Assembly (NCBI GenBank): GCA_003161575.1
Contig: PMOE01000059.1
Location: 35,958 to 99,957 of the forward strand
Direction: 5' to 3'
From: Acidimicrobiaceae bacterium
GTDB lineage: Bacteria > Actinomycetota > Acidimicrobiia > Acidimicrobiales > RAAP-2
DNA length: 64,000 nucleotides
Every line of letters begins with the position of its first letter. Within the stretch, counting starts at the first letter, position 1. The position numbers and the translations under genes are program-made. The notes beneath the pieces are model-generated. The model searched no databases and was not told where the DNA came from. It was given only the letters and a program-made list of their open reading frames with translations. Shown here piece after piece: positions 52,892 through 61,370 of this stretch.

Positions 52892-53703
52892 CGCCCGCTC
52901 CCGCTCGGCTCGGCGACGAAGGGTTGCCCCGGACCGCTGGTCCCGTTGCCGTTGCCCGTTCCGGCGGCCACCGGTTCAGCCTGGTCGCCCTCGGCCCAGC
53001 GCTCGGCCAGTGAAACCTCGAGCTCCTCGTCGCCGATCCGGTCGGACAACACCTCGACTCGGTACCGCACGGCCACCATCCAGACGAACATCAACGTGAA
53101 GGCGATGAAGCCGAGGAGGAGCGTCCACGCCATCGACCCATGGATGGTGGGCGAGAGGTTCGCGTTGAGCACGGTGGCCCCTTGGTGCAGGGTCTGCCAC
53201 CACACCACCGAGAAGTGCACGATCGGCACGTCGACGAAGGCCACCAGCGCGGCCACCGCACAACGTCGGGCCCGGATCTCGGGGTCGGCCGGCACCCGCC
53301 GCAGGGCCATGTACCCGAGGAACAAGATGAGAAGCAGTGCCGTGCTGGTCAGCCGGGCGTCCCAGGTCCACCAGACCCCCCAGCTCGGGCGCCCCCAGAT
53401 CGAGCCGGTCACCAAGGTGAGGGCGTTGAAAACCACGCCGACTTCGACGGCGGCGGCGGCCACCCGGTCCCAGAAGAGCGAGCGGGTCCGCCGCCACAGG
53501 TAGAGCAGGCTCGAGAGCGCGGCCAGTCCGAACGCCAGGTAGATGGCGACCCAGGCGATGGGCGGGTGCAGGTACACGAGCCGCACCAGGTTGCCCTGCA
53601 CCTTGTCGGGTGGGGTGACCCACAACGCGAGCCAGACGGTGGCCGCGCTCGACACGACCGCCAGCGCTCCGACGATCCGGACCCAGCGGGGTTGGGCGGT
53701 CAC
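52888..53703 (-). CDS. ccmC: Heme-delivery protein CcmC
   Basis: Loads heme onto CcmE; 271 aa with six membrane segments. The tryptophan-rich motif is WGVWWTWDARLTS and heme-ligand histidines are in LVYLHPPIAW and HFSVVWWQTLHQG. A 50-residue polar C-terminal tail rich in Gly/Asn is unusual for CcmC. GTG 53703 overlaps the ccmB stop (GTGA). Confidence 0.94.
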   Translation of the reverse strand: MTAQPRWVRIVGALAVVSSAATVWLALWVTPPDKVQGNLVRLVYLHPPIAWVAIYLAFGLAALSSLLYLWRRTRSLFWDRVAAAAVEVGVVFNALTLVTGSIWGRPSWGVWWTWDARLTSTALLLILFLGYMALRRVPADPEIRARRCAVAALVAFVDVPIVHFSVVWWQTLHQGATVLNANLSPTIHGSMAWTLLLGFIAFTLMFVWMVAVRYRVEVLSDRIGDEELEVSLAERWAEGDQAEPVAAGTGNGNGTSGPGQPFVAEPSGSGR

Positions 53704-54368
53704 GATGCCTCCTGTAGCGGGCCGTAGAGGACGAGGCCGAGCACCAGATACGCCACGGCGAATGGCCCGAGGATCCGGAGCCACGAGACCCCGCTGGCCA
53801 CACTCCCGCCGATGGCCGCCGCCCATGCGCGCGAACCGGCCAGCAGCACCGGGGCGACGACCGGCAGCACGAGGAGGGGAAGGAGGGTCTCGCGGACCCG
53901 CAGACCGGCCGACAGCGCGCCATAGATGACTCCCGCCGAAGCGAGCCCGATGGTGGCGAGCACCGAGGCCACCAGGGCGAGCCAGGGGGTACGGAGGTGC
54001 ACACCGAACAAGACGGTCACCCCGGCCCACAGCACGGCTTGGAGGACCAGGAGCTCGAGGAACACAGCGCTGGCCTTGCCGAGGAAGATCCCCGCCGGGT
54101 CGATGCCCGAAAGACGCAGCCCGTCGCGGGTCCCCTCCCCCGACTCGATGGCCACGCTGCGCTGGACGGCGAGCACCGTCGAGAAGAGCACGGCCAGCCA
54201 GAACAACCCGGGTGCCGCCTGGCGCAACGCCAGCTGGCCGGGGCCGAGGGCGAACGCGAAGAGAACGAGGGACAGCATGGCGAAGGGCAGCACCTGCCAG
54301 AGTGCCACCCGCGACCGGGCCTCGATCCGCAGGTCCTTGCCGGCCACCAACAGCGCGTCACGCAACAT
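53700..54368 (-). CDS. ccmB: Heme exporter membrane subunit CcmB
   Basis: Permease partner of CcmA, 222 aa with six membrane segments. LLVAGKDLRIEARSRVALW is the CcmB start signature, and the loop AIESGEGTRDGLRLSGIDPAGIFLGK is the family motif between helices 2 and 3. ATG 54368 overlaps the end of ccmA by 11 nt. Confidence 0.94.
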   Translation of the reverse strand: MLRDALLVAGKDLRIEARSRVALWQVLPFAMLSLVLFAFALGPGQLALRQAAPGLFWLAVLFSTVLAVQRSVAIESGEGTRDGLRLSGIDPAGIFLGKASAVFLELLVLQAVLWAGVTVLFGVHLRTPWLALVASVLATIGLASAGVIYGALSAGLRVRETLLPLLVLPVVAPVLLAGSRAWAAAIGGSVASGVSWLRILGPFAVAYLVLGLVLYGPLQEAS

Positions 54369-55059
54369 GGGTGTCCTCCGCGCCGAGCGCGGCAAGCGGA
54401 GCTCTCCGCCCACCGCGCTGCTCTGCCGCCATCCGCCCCCCCGCCATGGTGACGACCCGGTCGGCCAGGGGCACGGTCAGGTCGGGCTCATGCGAGCTCA
54501 ACAGCACGCAGGTTCCGGCGGCAACCGCCTCGTTGATCAGCTCCGCGAGCAGGCGACGACCGGCAGCATCGAGACCGGCGTGCGGCTCGTCGAGCAACCA
54601 GAGTTCGGGGGCGCGAGCGACAAGGGCGGCGAGCGCGACCCGACGGCGCTGGCCGGCCGAGAGCCGACCGACCGGGGTACGGGCCAGCCGGCCCACCAGA
54701 CCCAGACGCTCGAGCGCTGGTTTCGCCGTGGCGGCCGGCAGTCCGAGGGCGCGCACGGCGAATCGCACGTTCTCTGCGGCGGTCAGCTCGTCGTAAAGGG
54801 GGGCGGCGTGGCCGAGCAGGCCAACTTGGTGTCGGACCGCGGCCTGATCGACCCGTAGGTCACAACCGAGCACCACTGCCTCACCCGAGGTGACGGGCAT
54901 CAACCCGGCGCAGGCCCGTAGCAGGCTGGTCTTGCCGGCCCCGTTCGGACCGACGACCACCACGACCTCACCGAACGCGACCGAGAGGTCGACACCGGCG
55001 AGGGCGGGGAACCGGCCGGCGAGCGCGACGGCGGTACGGAGTTGGACTGCGGGGGCCAT
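54358..55059 (-). CDS. ccmA: Heme exporter ATP-binding subunit CcmA
   Basis: ABC ATPase driving release of holo-CcmE from CcmC/D, 233 aa. Walker A GPNGAGKTSL, signature LSAGQRRRVALAA, Walker B LWLLDEPHAGLD and the H-loop SSHEPD are all intact. ATG 55059 or ATG 55074 (five codons earlier) could be the start. Confidence 0.94.
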   Translation of the reverse strand: MAPAVQLRTAVALAGRFPALAGVDLSVAFGEVVVVVGPNGAGKTSLLRACAGLMPVTSGEAVVLGCDLRVDQAAVRHQVGLLGHAAPLYDELTAAENVRFAVRALGLPAATAKPALERLGLVGRLARTPVGRLSAGQRRRVALAALVARAPELWLLDEPHAGLDAAGRRLLAELINEAVAAGTCVLLSSHEPDLTVPLADRVVTMAGGRMAAEQRGGRRAPLAALGAEDTHVA

Positions 55060-55116
55060 GACCTTCCCGCCCATGCTACGGGGGAGGGGTCCGCCGAAGC
55101 CAAGCGCCCCAGGGGC

Positions 55117-56166
55117 TCAGCTGCTCGTCAGGCGATGGAGGCCCAAGTGGTTGAGCAGGTCCGAGAACTGCGATGACAGCCACCCGAGCTGGCCGGCAAG
55201 CAACAGCACGCCGAATCCCACCAAGATCCCGCCGGCCAGCAGGTGGATGATCCACAGTCCTCGCCGCGCCCGGGCATACACCGAGGTCAGGCGCCCGAAG
55301 GCCAAGCCGGTGACCAAGAAGGGCACGCCCAGTCCGAGTGAGTAGGAAAAGAGCAGGACCACCCCCCCGGCGAGGGTCGAACGGGCGGCCGCGAGCCCCA
55401 AGACGGCGGCCAGCACCGGCCCGATGCACGGGGTCCAGGCGAAGGCGAAGGCCATGCCCATGATCGGCGCGGCCCAGGCGCCGAGAGCCGAGGGTCGGAC
55501 CTGGAACCGGCGATCCCCGATGAGCCGGCCAACGACGGCGGCCCGGCCGGCTCCGATCCGGGCCCAAAAGCCCGCCGGCAGGGCACCCAGTAACAGCACC
55601 ACACCGAGGGCCACCACCACACCTCCGGCCACCAGAGTGAGGGCCTGCTTGTGGGCGCCCAGGAGGTGGCCGAGCCCCGAGGCTGCGGCGCCGAGTGAGA
55701 CGAAGACGACGGTGAAACCACCGACGAAGAGCGCGATGCCCCGGAGCAACGGGGCCAGTGGTGGGCCGGGCGTCACCCCGTCTTGCCCCGGTGCGACATC
55801 GACCGAACGCTGATCGTCCGGCGTGGTCATCGTCGGCGCGGTGTCCACCAGCGCGGTGTCGACCAGCGCGGTGTCGACCAGCGCGGTGCCCACCGACGCG
55901 GCGTCGCCCGGGGCGGTGTCGACCGGCACGGACTCGGTGGTGGCCCCACCGCTCCCCGCCATTGCTCGGACCTCGAAGGGCGCACTGCGCGAAGCGCTGC
56001 TCGGGGCCGGGCCCCTGGCCTCGAGCTCGGACGCCGAAAGCCCGGTGATCATCGACAGGTACCCCGGAACCAGCGGGAGGACGCAAGGCGAGAGGAAGGA
56101 CAAGATCCCGGCGCCGAACGCCACGAGCACCCCGAGCGGGTCAGCAGTGATGAGGCCGGTCACCAC
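55117..56166 (-). CDS. ccdA: CcdA/DsbD-type thiol-disulfide membrane transporter
   Basis: Passes electrons from cytoplasmic thioredoxin across the membrane to CcmG/CcmH. The 349-aa protein has six membrane segments with the two active cysteines in LSPCVLPLVPGY (helix 1) and AWTPCIGPVLAAVLG (helix 4). Between helices 1 and 2 is an extra 80-residue low-complexity loop containing TALVD repeats. GTG start. It sits between gmd and ccmA on the same strand, 57 nt ahead of ccmA, and supplies reducing power to the ccm system. Confidence 0.92.
   Translation of the reverse strand: MVTGLITADPLGVLVAFGAGILSFLSPCVLPLVPGYLSMITGLSASELEARGPAPSSASRSAPFEVRAMAGSGGATTESVPVDTAPGDAASVGTALVDTALVDTALVDTAPTMTTPDDQRSVDVAPGQDGVTPGPPLAPLLRGIALFVGGFTVVFVSLGAAASGLGHLLGAHKQALTLVAGGVVVALGVVLLLGALPAGFWARIGAGRAAVVGRLIGDRRFQVRPSALGAWAAPIMGMAFAFAWTPCIGPVLAAVLGLAAARSTLAGGVVLLFSYSLGLGVPFLVTGLAFGRLTSVYARARRGLWIIHLLAGGILVGFGVLLLAGQLGWLSSQFSDLLNHLGLHRLTSS
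55836..55895 (-). repeat. 15-bp tandem repeat in ccdA
   Basis: Four units of 15 bp (gcgcggtgtcgacca on the plus strand, two of them identical) encode Thr-Ala-Leu-Val-Asp repeats in the loop between the first two membrane helices of CcdA. Confidence 0.9.
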
Positions 56167-56213
56167 GGAACGGGCCCGGACGGCGGAGCGAGCACGCGCG
56201 CTCCGAACACCGC

Positions 56214-57185
56214 TTAACGCAGCTGGCTGCGGACCAAGGCGAGGTCGGCCTCCACCATCATGGTCACCAGTCCGGGGAAGTCGAGCTCGCGCTGCCAGCC
56301 GAGCACCTCATGGGCTTTGGAAGGATCGCCGACCAGCAGGTCAACTTCGGCCGGCCGCAGAAACTTTTCGTCGATGATGACGTGCTGCTCCCAGTCGAGT
56401 CCGGCCGCTGAGAATGCGTGCTCACACAGCTCGCGCACCGAGTGCGTCTCGCCGGTAGCTACGACGAAGTCGTCGGGGGCGTCCTGCTGGAGCATGAGCC
56501 ACATGGCCCGCACGTAGTCGGCCGCGTAGCCCCAGTCGCGCTGGGAGTCGAGGTTGCCGAGTGGGAGTTTGTCGGCCAGTCCGCAGGCGATGCGGGCGGC
56601 GCCATGGGTCACCTTGCGGGTCACGAACTCAAGCCCGCGGCGCGGAGACTCGTGGTTGAAGAGCATCCCCGAGGAGGCGTGGAGGTCGTAGCTCTCGCGG
56701 TAGTTCACGGTGATCCAATGGCCGTAGACCTTGGCCACCCCGTACGGGCTGCGGGGGTAGAAGGGCGTGGACTCGCGCTGGGGAACCTCTTGGACCTTGC
56801 CGAACATCTCCGAGGAGCTGGCCTGGTAGAAGCGGATCTCGGGATCGACGGTGCGTATGGCATCGAGCAGCCGCGTCACCCCTAGCGCGGTGGTCTCACC
56901 GGTGAGCACCGGCTGACTCCAGCTGGTCTGGACGAACGACTGGGCCGCCAGGTTGTAGACCTCCTCGGGGCGGTGGTCCCGGAGCAACGAGATGAGGGAC
57001 ACCTCGTCGAGGAGGTCGCCGGCCACCAACGTGAGCCGGTCTTGGATGTGGGAGATCCGCTCGAAGTTGAGCGTGCTCGAGCGGCGGACCATGCCGACCA
57101 CCTCGTAGCCCTGCTCGAGCAGGAATTCGGCCAGGTAGGAGCCATCCTGCCCGGTGACTCCCGTGATCAGCGCTCGCTTCGCCAT
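56214..57185 (-). CDS. gmd: GDP-mannose 4,6-dehydratase
   Basis: Converts GDP-D-mannose to GDP-4-keto-6-deoxymannose, precursor of GDP-fucose, GDP-rhamnose and related 6-deoxyhexoses. The 323-aa extended SDR shows [15 protein letters not shown] (NADP loop), [26 protein letters not shown] and the Tyr/Lys pair in [18 protein letters not shown] and the [17 protein letters not shown] tail are Gmd landmarks. AGGAGG lies 9 nt before the ATG. No epimerase/reductase partner is adjacent; a glycosyltransferase is divergent next door. Confidence 0.95.
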   Translation of the reverse strand: MAKRALITGVTGQDGSYLAEFLLEQGYEVVGMVRRSSTLNFERISHIQDRLTLVAGDLLDEVSLISLLRDHRPEEVYNLAAQSFVQTSWSQPVLTGETTALGVTRLLDAIRTVDPEIRFYQASSSEMFGKVQEVPQRESTPFYPRSPYGVAKVYGHWITVNYRESYDLHASSGMLFNHESPRRGLEFVTRKVTHGAARIACGLADKLPLGNLDSQRDWGYAADYVRAMWLMLQQDAPDDFVVATGETHSVRELCEHAFSAAGLDWEQHVIIDEKFLRPAEVDLLVGDPSKAHEVLGWQRELDFPGLVTMMVEADLALVRSQLR

Positions 57186-57525
57186 CGGATCGACCTCCTA
57201 CCTGTGATCGGGGTGGTCAAGGGCCCCACTCGGCGCCCGTCTTTGCGCCCTGGGGCGCCTCAAACGGTACCTCACCGACCGGCGGCGACTTCCACCAGGC
57301 TCCCGCCTGCGGGCCCACATCGGGGCTGGCTCCACTCCTGTGGGCAGCGGAAGTCGGGCTGAGGATGCGACGACCGATCACGCCTCTCCGAGTCGCGGGT
57401 GGCCCAACGCGATTCTGCAACTGGACCACCCCGACGACTGGCTCCGAGTGAAGATTGCCGGCGCGCCTTCACGTCTCGCCCTCACGACACAACGGCCCCA
57501 CCGCGCACTGCAATAGGGTGCGGCG
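57186..57525. other. Divergent intergenic region gmd / glycosyltransferase
   Basis: It contains the gmd Shine-Dalgarno sequence at its left end and the -10-like TAGGGT (57514-57519) at its right end. Nothing else is recognisable. Confidence 0.5.
57514..57519 (+). promoter_or_regulatory. -10 element of the glycosyltransferase gene
   Basis: TAGGGT lies 6 nt before GTG 57526 and no ribosome binding site is present, pointing to a leaderless transcript. Confidence 0.4.
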
Positions 57526-58569
57526 GTGCCGAGTGCGGCGATCATCTCGTTCCGTCTCGGCGGCACCGACGGCGTGTCGATCGAGTCGGCAAAGTGGCAA
57601 GTCGCGCTCGAAGAACTCGGATTCAGCGTGTACACCGTGGCCGGTGAGGGCCCGGTGGACCACCTGGTCCCCGGACTGGCCGTCGGGGCGGCGTACGGTC
57701 CGAGCACGACGGAGATCACCATGGCTCTGGCCGGAGCCGATCTGGTCATCGTCGAGAATCTCTGCTCGCTCCCCCTCAACCCCGAGGCGGCCGATGTCGT
57801 CGCCGCCTGTCGGCGCGGTCGCCCGACAGTGCTCCACCACCACGACCTGCCATGGCAGCGTCCCCATTTCGCCGACTACCCGCCGCCGCCCGACGATCCC
57901 GCTTGGCGCCATGTGACGATCAACGACCGCAGCCGGAGAGAACTGGCCGACCGCGACATCACCGCGGTGACCGTCTACAACACCTTTGATACCGACGCCC
58001 ACCCGGGTCGGCGCGACCACACCCGCCACGGCCTCGGTGTTGGCGCCACCGAGCGTCTCGTGCTCCAGCCGACGCGCGCCCTGCCCCGCAAGAACGTTCC
58101 CGGCGGTCTGGCCCTGGCCGATGCCGTCGGCGCCACCTACTGGCTCCTCGGCCCGGCCGAGGACGGCTTCGGGCCCGAGCTCGACGAGGTGCTGGCCACC
58201 GCACGGGGACCGGTGCTCCACGGGGCCGCCCACGGGGGCGCCGGCACCCAGATCGCCGACGCCTACGCCGCGTGTGACGTGGTCGTCCTCCCGTCGACCT
58301 GGGAAGGCTTCGGCAACCCGGCCATCGAGTCGGCCGTGTTCCTCCGACCGTTGGCCATCGGGCCCTACCCGGTGGCCGAGGAGCTGGCCGCGTTCGGTTT
58401 CCGGTGGTTCTCCATTGGTGACCCCGGTTCCCTCCGACGCTGGCTCGACGATCCCGATTCCTCCCTGCTCGAGCACAATCTGGCTCTCGCCCGATCCCAC
58501 TTCTCCAAGCGCGACCTCCCGGGTCGCCTGGCCGCGGTCCTCGAGGATTTCGACCGATCACCACACTGA
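57526..58569 (+). CDS. GT4-like glycosyltransferase
   Basis: A 347-aa GT-B fold enzyme. The N-terminal Rossmann half starts AAIISFRLGGTDGVSIESAKW (glycine loop for donor phosphate), the middle has LHHHDLPWQRP, and the C-terminal half carries LQPTRALPRKN, LPSTWEGFGNPAIESAVF (the E-x7-E motif of GT4). Such enzymes use NDP-sugars for polysaccharide or glycolipid synthesis. Neighbouring gmd suggests a GDP-deoxyhexose or mannose donor, but this is inference. Confidence 0.87.
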   Translation: MPSAAIISFRLGGTDGVSIESAKWQVALEELGFSVYTVAGEGPVDHLVPGLAVGAAYGPSTTEITMALAGADLVIVENLCSLPLNPEAADVVAACRRGRPTVLHHHDLPWQRPHFADYPPPPDDPAWRHVTINDRSRRELADRDITAVTVYNTFDTDAHPGRRDHTRHGLGVGATERLVLQPTRALPRKNVPGGLALADAVGATYWLLGPAEDGFGPELDEVLATARGPVLHGAAHGGAGTQIADAYAACDVVVLPSTWEGFGNPAIESAVFLRPLAIGPYPVAEELAAFGFRWFSIGDPGSLRRWLDDPDSSLLEHNLALARSHFSKRDLPGRLAAVLEDFDRSPH

Positions 58570-58647
58570 GTGGGCGGGACACCCCCTCGGGCACACGAGA
58601 TTCCGAGCACCGACGGCCCGGTGGCCCACCGCGCCGATCGGATGCCA

Positions 58648-58653
58648 TATCCT
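58648..58653 (+). promoter_or_regulatory. -10 element of the second tetR gene
   Basis: TATCCT lies 8 nt before ATG 58662 with no Shine-Dalgarno sequence between, again suggesting a leaderless start. Confidence 0.4.
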
Positions 58654-58661
58654 GACGGGTC

Positions 58662-59351
58662 ATGGCGGACGCACTTCGAGCGACGGCGCTCGGCCACGCG
58701 GGAGCGGGCGATGGCCAGCCGGTGCGCCGGCTCAGCGCGAACGAACGGCGCCAACAGCTGTTCGCGGTCGCCCTCGAGCTGTTCGCCGACCACGGGTACC
58801 GGTCCACCACCATGGACGACATCGCCGAAGCGGCCGGCGTCACGAAGCCCCTGGTCTACCAGCACTTCTCCTCCAAGCGCGCCCTCTATCTCGAGCTGGT
58901 CGAATCGGTCTCACACGAGCTGCTCCTCGCGATCGCCACGGCCACGGCCACCGCCGTCGGCCCGCGTCAACAGGTCGAGTTCGGCTTTGCCGCCTACTTC
59001 CGCATGGTCGTGACCCACGAGGCCGCCTTCCGGCTCCTCTACGGACGCGAGGACGCCGACGACACAGAGCTCGGCGACGCCATGCGCCAGGTGGAAGACG
59101 CAATCGCCGAGGCCATCGACCCGCTGATCGACGCCGGGCTCGAACCCGAGCATCGGCGCTTTCTGGCCTACGCCGTCGTCGGCATGGCCGAAGGTGCGAG
59201 CCGGCAGTGGCTGGACCGGCGTTCCGCCGCCGTTCAGAGCGGCGAGAACGGTCGCGGGGTCGCGTTGGACCACGACGGCGAAGCGGTGCAACTCGCCGGT
59301 CGGCTGGCCGACTTCGCCTGGGCCGGGCTCCGGTCAGTGCACGCCGACTAG
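58662..59351 (+). CDS. TetR-family transcriptional regulator
   Basis: A 229-aa regulator. The helix-turn-helix is ALELFADHGYRSTTMDDIAEAAGVTKPLVYQHFSSKRALYLEL (about 36-79), preceded by a 25-residue flexible tail. The ligand domain (FRMVVTHEAAFRLLYGRED...) resembles TetR proteins near fatty-acid and lipid genes in actinobacteria. No palindromic operator is obvious in its short upstream region. Target unknown; neighbours are a glycosyltransferase and, convergently, a GNAT gene. Confidence 0.88.
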   Translation: MADALRATALGHAGAGDGQPVRRLSANERRQQLFAVALELFADHGYRSTTMDDIAEAAGVTKPLVYQHFSSKRALYLELVESVSHELLLAIATATATAVGPRQQVEFGFAAYFRMVVTHEAAFRLLYGREDADDTELGDAMRQVEDAIAEAIDPLIDAGLEPEHRRFLAYAVVGMAEGASRQWLDRRSAAVQSGENGRGVALDHDGEAVQLAGRLADFAWAGLRSVHAD

Positions 59352-59491
59352 AGAGAGTCACAACGCGGTGGGGTTCGGGGCCCCGGAGCCGTGCCGACAC
59401 AGCGATCTGGGCCGAGGTGATGACCTTCTGACCACCGGGCCGGGCTGATGCGGCATGCGGCCGCCGGATCGCTGTTCGGGCAGCCGCCCAG

Positions 59492-60031
59492 CTAGGAGTC
59501 CGGGCGGTACAGCACGCAGATGTAGCTCGGCCCGTCATCGCTCGGATCGCCCGAGTCCACGGTTCCTGCCCAGACTCTCTCGAAGCCGGCCTTCTCAAGG
59601 ACTCGCCACGACGCCCGGTTCCCCTGTTGGACGGCGATCACGATTGCGGGGATGTCCTTGTACCGGCCCCACGTGTCCTCGACGAACCGGGAAACGATCT
59701 GGGTGCCGAGGCCCCACCCAGTCAGCTTCTCGACCCCGACGAGATAGTCAATGCCCGCTGCGTCGTCCACATCGACTCCCACCGCCAACGCGCGGTGCCA
59801 ACCCGGATTGTCGCTGAACCGGTACCGCTGAATCATGCCGATTGATTGACCCTCGCGTTCGACCACGAACACCTCGGTTGGATCCGCACCGTCCACGCAT
59901 GGCCCGTAGTTGCCTTCGACCACCATGGGATCGTGTTCTTCACGCCACCAGCGCGCTACGTGTGGGGCGGCGAGCCAACCCGACAGCATCGGGAAGTCGT
60001 CACGCGTCAGGGGTCGGAACTCAAGTGACAT
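59492..60031 (-). CDS. GNAT acetyltransferase, AAC(6')/IucB-like
   Basis: A 179-aa acetyl-CoA-dependent N-acetyltransferase. FRPLTRDDFPMLSGWLAAPHVARWW is the N-terminal signature of the Acetyltransf_8 group that includes aminoglycoside 6'-N-acetyltransferases; the acetyl-CoA loop is VEKLTGWGLGTQIVSRFV and the C-terminus has NRASWRVLEKAGFERV. Resistance activity cannot be claimed from sequence alone. The gene is less GC-rich than its surroundings. Confidence 0.86.
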   Translation of the reverse strand: MSLEFRPLTRDDFPMLSGWLAAPHVARWWREEHDPMVVEGNYGPCVDGADPTEVFVVEREGQSIGMIQRYRFSDNPGWHRALAVGVDVDDAAGIDYLVGVEKLTGWGLGTQIVSRFVEDTWGRYKDIPAIVIAVQQGNRASWRVLEKAGFERVWAGTVDSGDPSDDGPSYICVLYRPDS

Positions 60032-60087
60032 GTGACGCGGACCCCGAGCACGTCGCTGTGGTCGAGACCCTGCAATAGTGACCGGTT

Positions 60088-60486
60088 GTGGCCGGGTACA
60101 GCCAAACCCCCCTGCCGACCAAGCTCGGCCTAAGAGAGGGCGCGACGTTGGCGGTGTTGAACGGACCCCCCGGCGTGCTCACCGATCTGCCGTCGGGTGT
60201 CGCGGTGAAGCACCAGGCACGAGGCACGGCCGACATTGTCGTCGCATTCTTCACCAAGCGATCACTCCTCGAGCGACGAATCAGCACGCTCGGAACGATG
60301 ATCTTCCCCGCGGGCGGACTCTGGATCGCCTGGCCGAAACGCAGCTCTGGCGTCGAGACCGACATCACCGACAATGGTATTCGGCAAGCGGCAATCCCTC
60401 TGGGCCTGGTCGACAACAAGGTCTGTGCCATCGATGAGACCTGGTCCGCTCTGAGGGTCGTCTGGCGCCGAGAGCGTCGGGTGTGA
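60088..60486 (+). CDS. DUF3052 family protein
   Basis: A 132-aa actinobacterial protein of unknown function beginning MAGYSQTPLPTKLGLREG with RRISTLGTMIFPAGGLWIAWPKR and ending with GLVDNKVCAIDETWSALRVVWR, all family landmarks. GTG start 56 nt from the divergent GNAT gene. Slightly lower GC than neighbours. Single gene. Confidence 0.9.
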   Translation: MAGYSQTPLPTKLGLREGATLAVLNGPPGVLTDLPSGVAVKHQARGTADIVVAFFTKRSLLERRISTLGTMIFPAGGLWIAWPKRSSGVETDITDNGIRQAAIPLGLVDNKVCAIDETWSALRVVWRRERRV

Positions 60487-60660
60487 AGCGTTGATCGGAA
60501 TCCTGTTCGTGGCGATCTCTTCTCACATCGTGCTGCTCCCCGAAACCTGCGGCGGCCTCGACGACGCAGGCGACCTTGGCTGTCTTCATGGTCCCCATTG
60601 CGATCGCTGCGCCGGGGACTGCCCGGGACCCTCCAGCGCAGCGTTGCCCCGATCATCACT

Positions 60661-60702
60661 GACGCCGGCCGGAAGACGCCGGCCGGCAGACACCGGCAGC
60701 GA
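60661..60702. repeat. 14-bp GC-rich tandem repeat in intergenic DNA
   Basis: GACGCCGGCCGGAA, GACGCCGGCCGGCA and the diverged GACACCGGCAGCGA are adjacent. The units are self-complementary, so the RNA could fold; they lie between convergent genes and might serve as a terminator. Confidence 0.55.
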
Positions 60703-60784
60703 AGCGCCGGGGCGCCATCTCGCGCCCACAGGACCCGCAAGACCGACCACCCGTGGGATCGCCGCGAGCATCGCCCGCGCTCGG

Positions 60785-61333
60785 TCAGACGGTGCGGCCG
60801 GCGAAGCTCATGAGCGTGGCCACGTCGTCGGCACCGGCCGGCGGTTCGAGGGCCGGGCCGAAGCCGCCGGGCCCCCGGAGTCGATCCCCCGCCGCAGAGA
60901 GGAAGCCGACGACGTGGGTGACCGAGTCGGGATCGAGTTCCTCGTTCCCCCCGGTCGCCCGGGCCAGGTCCCAGGTGTGGATGAGAGTGTCGGCACAGAC
61001 CATGCGGCCGACCATGTCCTGGAACGTCATGTCCCCGAAGCGACTGTTGATCGTCCGTGTGGCGATCGCCGGGTCGGCCAGCGCTGCCGTCATCGCCCCG
61101 GTGGCCTGTTCCCATTCCGCCATCACGTCGTCGTCGGCCCCGACCGCGGGCGCATCTGAACCGTCGAGCATCGAGAGCACATTGCGGTGGGTTCGCACGA
61201 CGTGGGCGGCCACGTCGCCGGCGGTCCACTCCGAGCACGGCGAGGGCGACGACCAGGTGTCGGCGGGGGCGGCCGCGAGGCGCTCGGCGAACCCCGCGGC
61301 GATGGCGGCGTAGCGGTCCTGGATTTCGGTCAC
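60785..61333 (-). CDS. TIGR03086-like / mycothiol-dependent maleylpyruvate isomerase-family protein
   Basis: A 182-aa DinB/MDMPI-fold protein. SPCSEWTAGDVAAHVVRTHRNVL supplies the metal-site histidine on helix 2 and ADTLIHTWDLARATG the distal histidine, the pattern of TIGR03086 proteins. These are related to mycothiol-dependent isomerases, but most members have no known activity. GTG 61333 chosen because similarity begins there. It follows the phosphatase gene by 37 nt on the same strand. Confidence 0.85.
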   Translation of the reverse strand: MTEIQDRYAAIAAGFAERLAAAPADTWSSPSPCSEWTAGDVAAHVVRTHRNVLSMLDGSDAPAVGADDDVMAEWEQATGAMTAALADPAIATRTINSRFGDMTFQDMVGRMVCADTLIHTWDLARATGGNEELDPDSVTHVVGFLSAAGDRLRGPGGFGPALEPPAGADDVATLMSFAGRTV

Positions 61334-61370
61334 GCTGCAGCGTACCGCCGGCCCGGGCGTGGTTTCAGGG

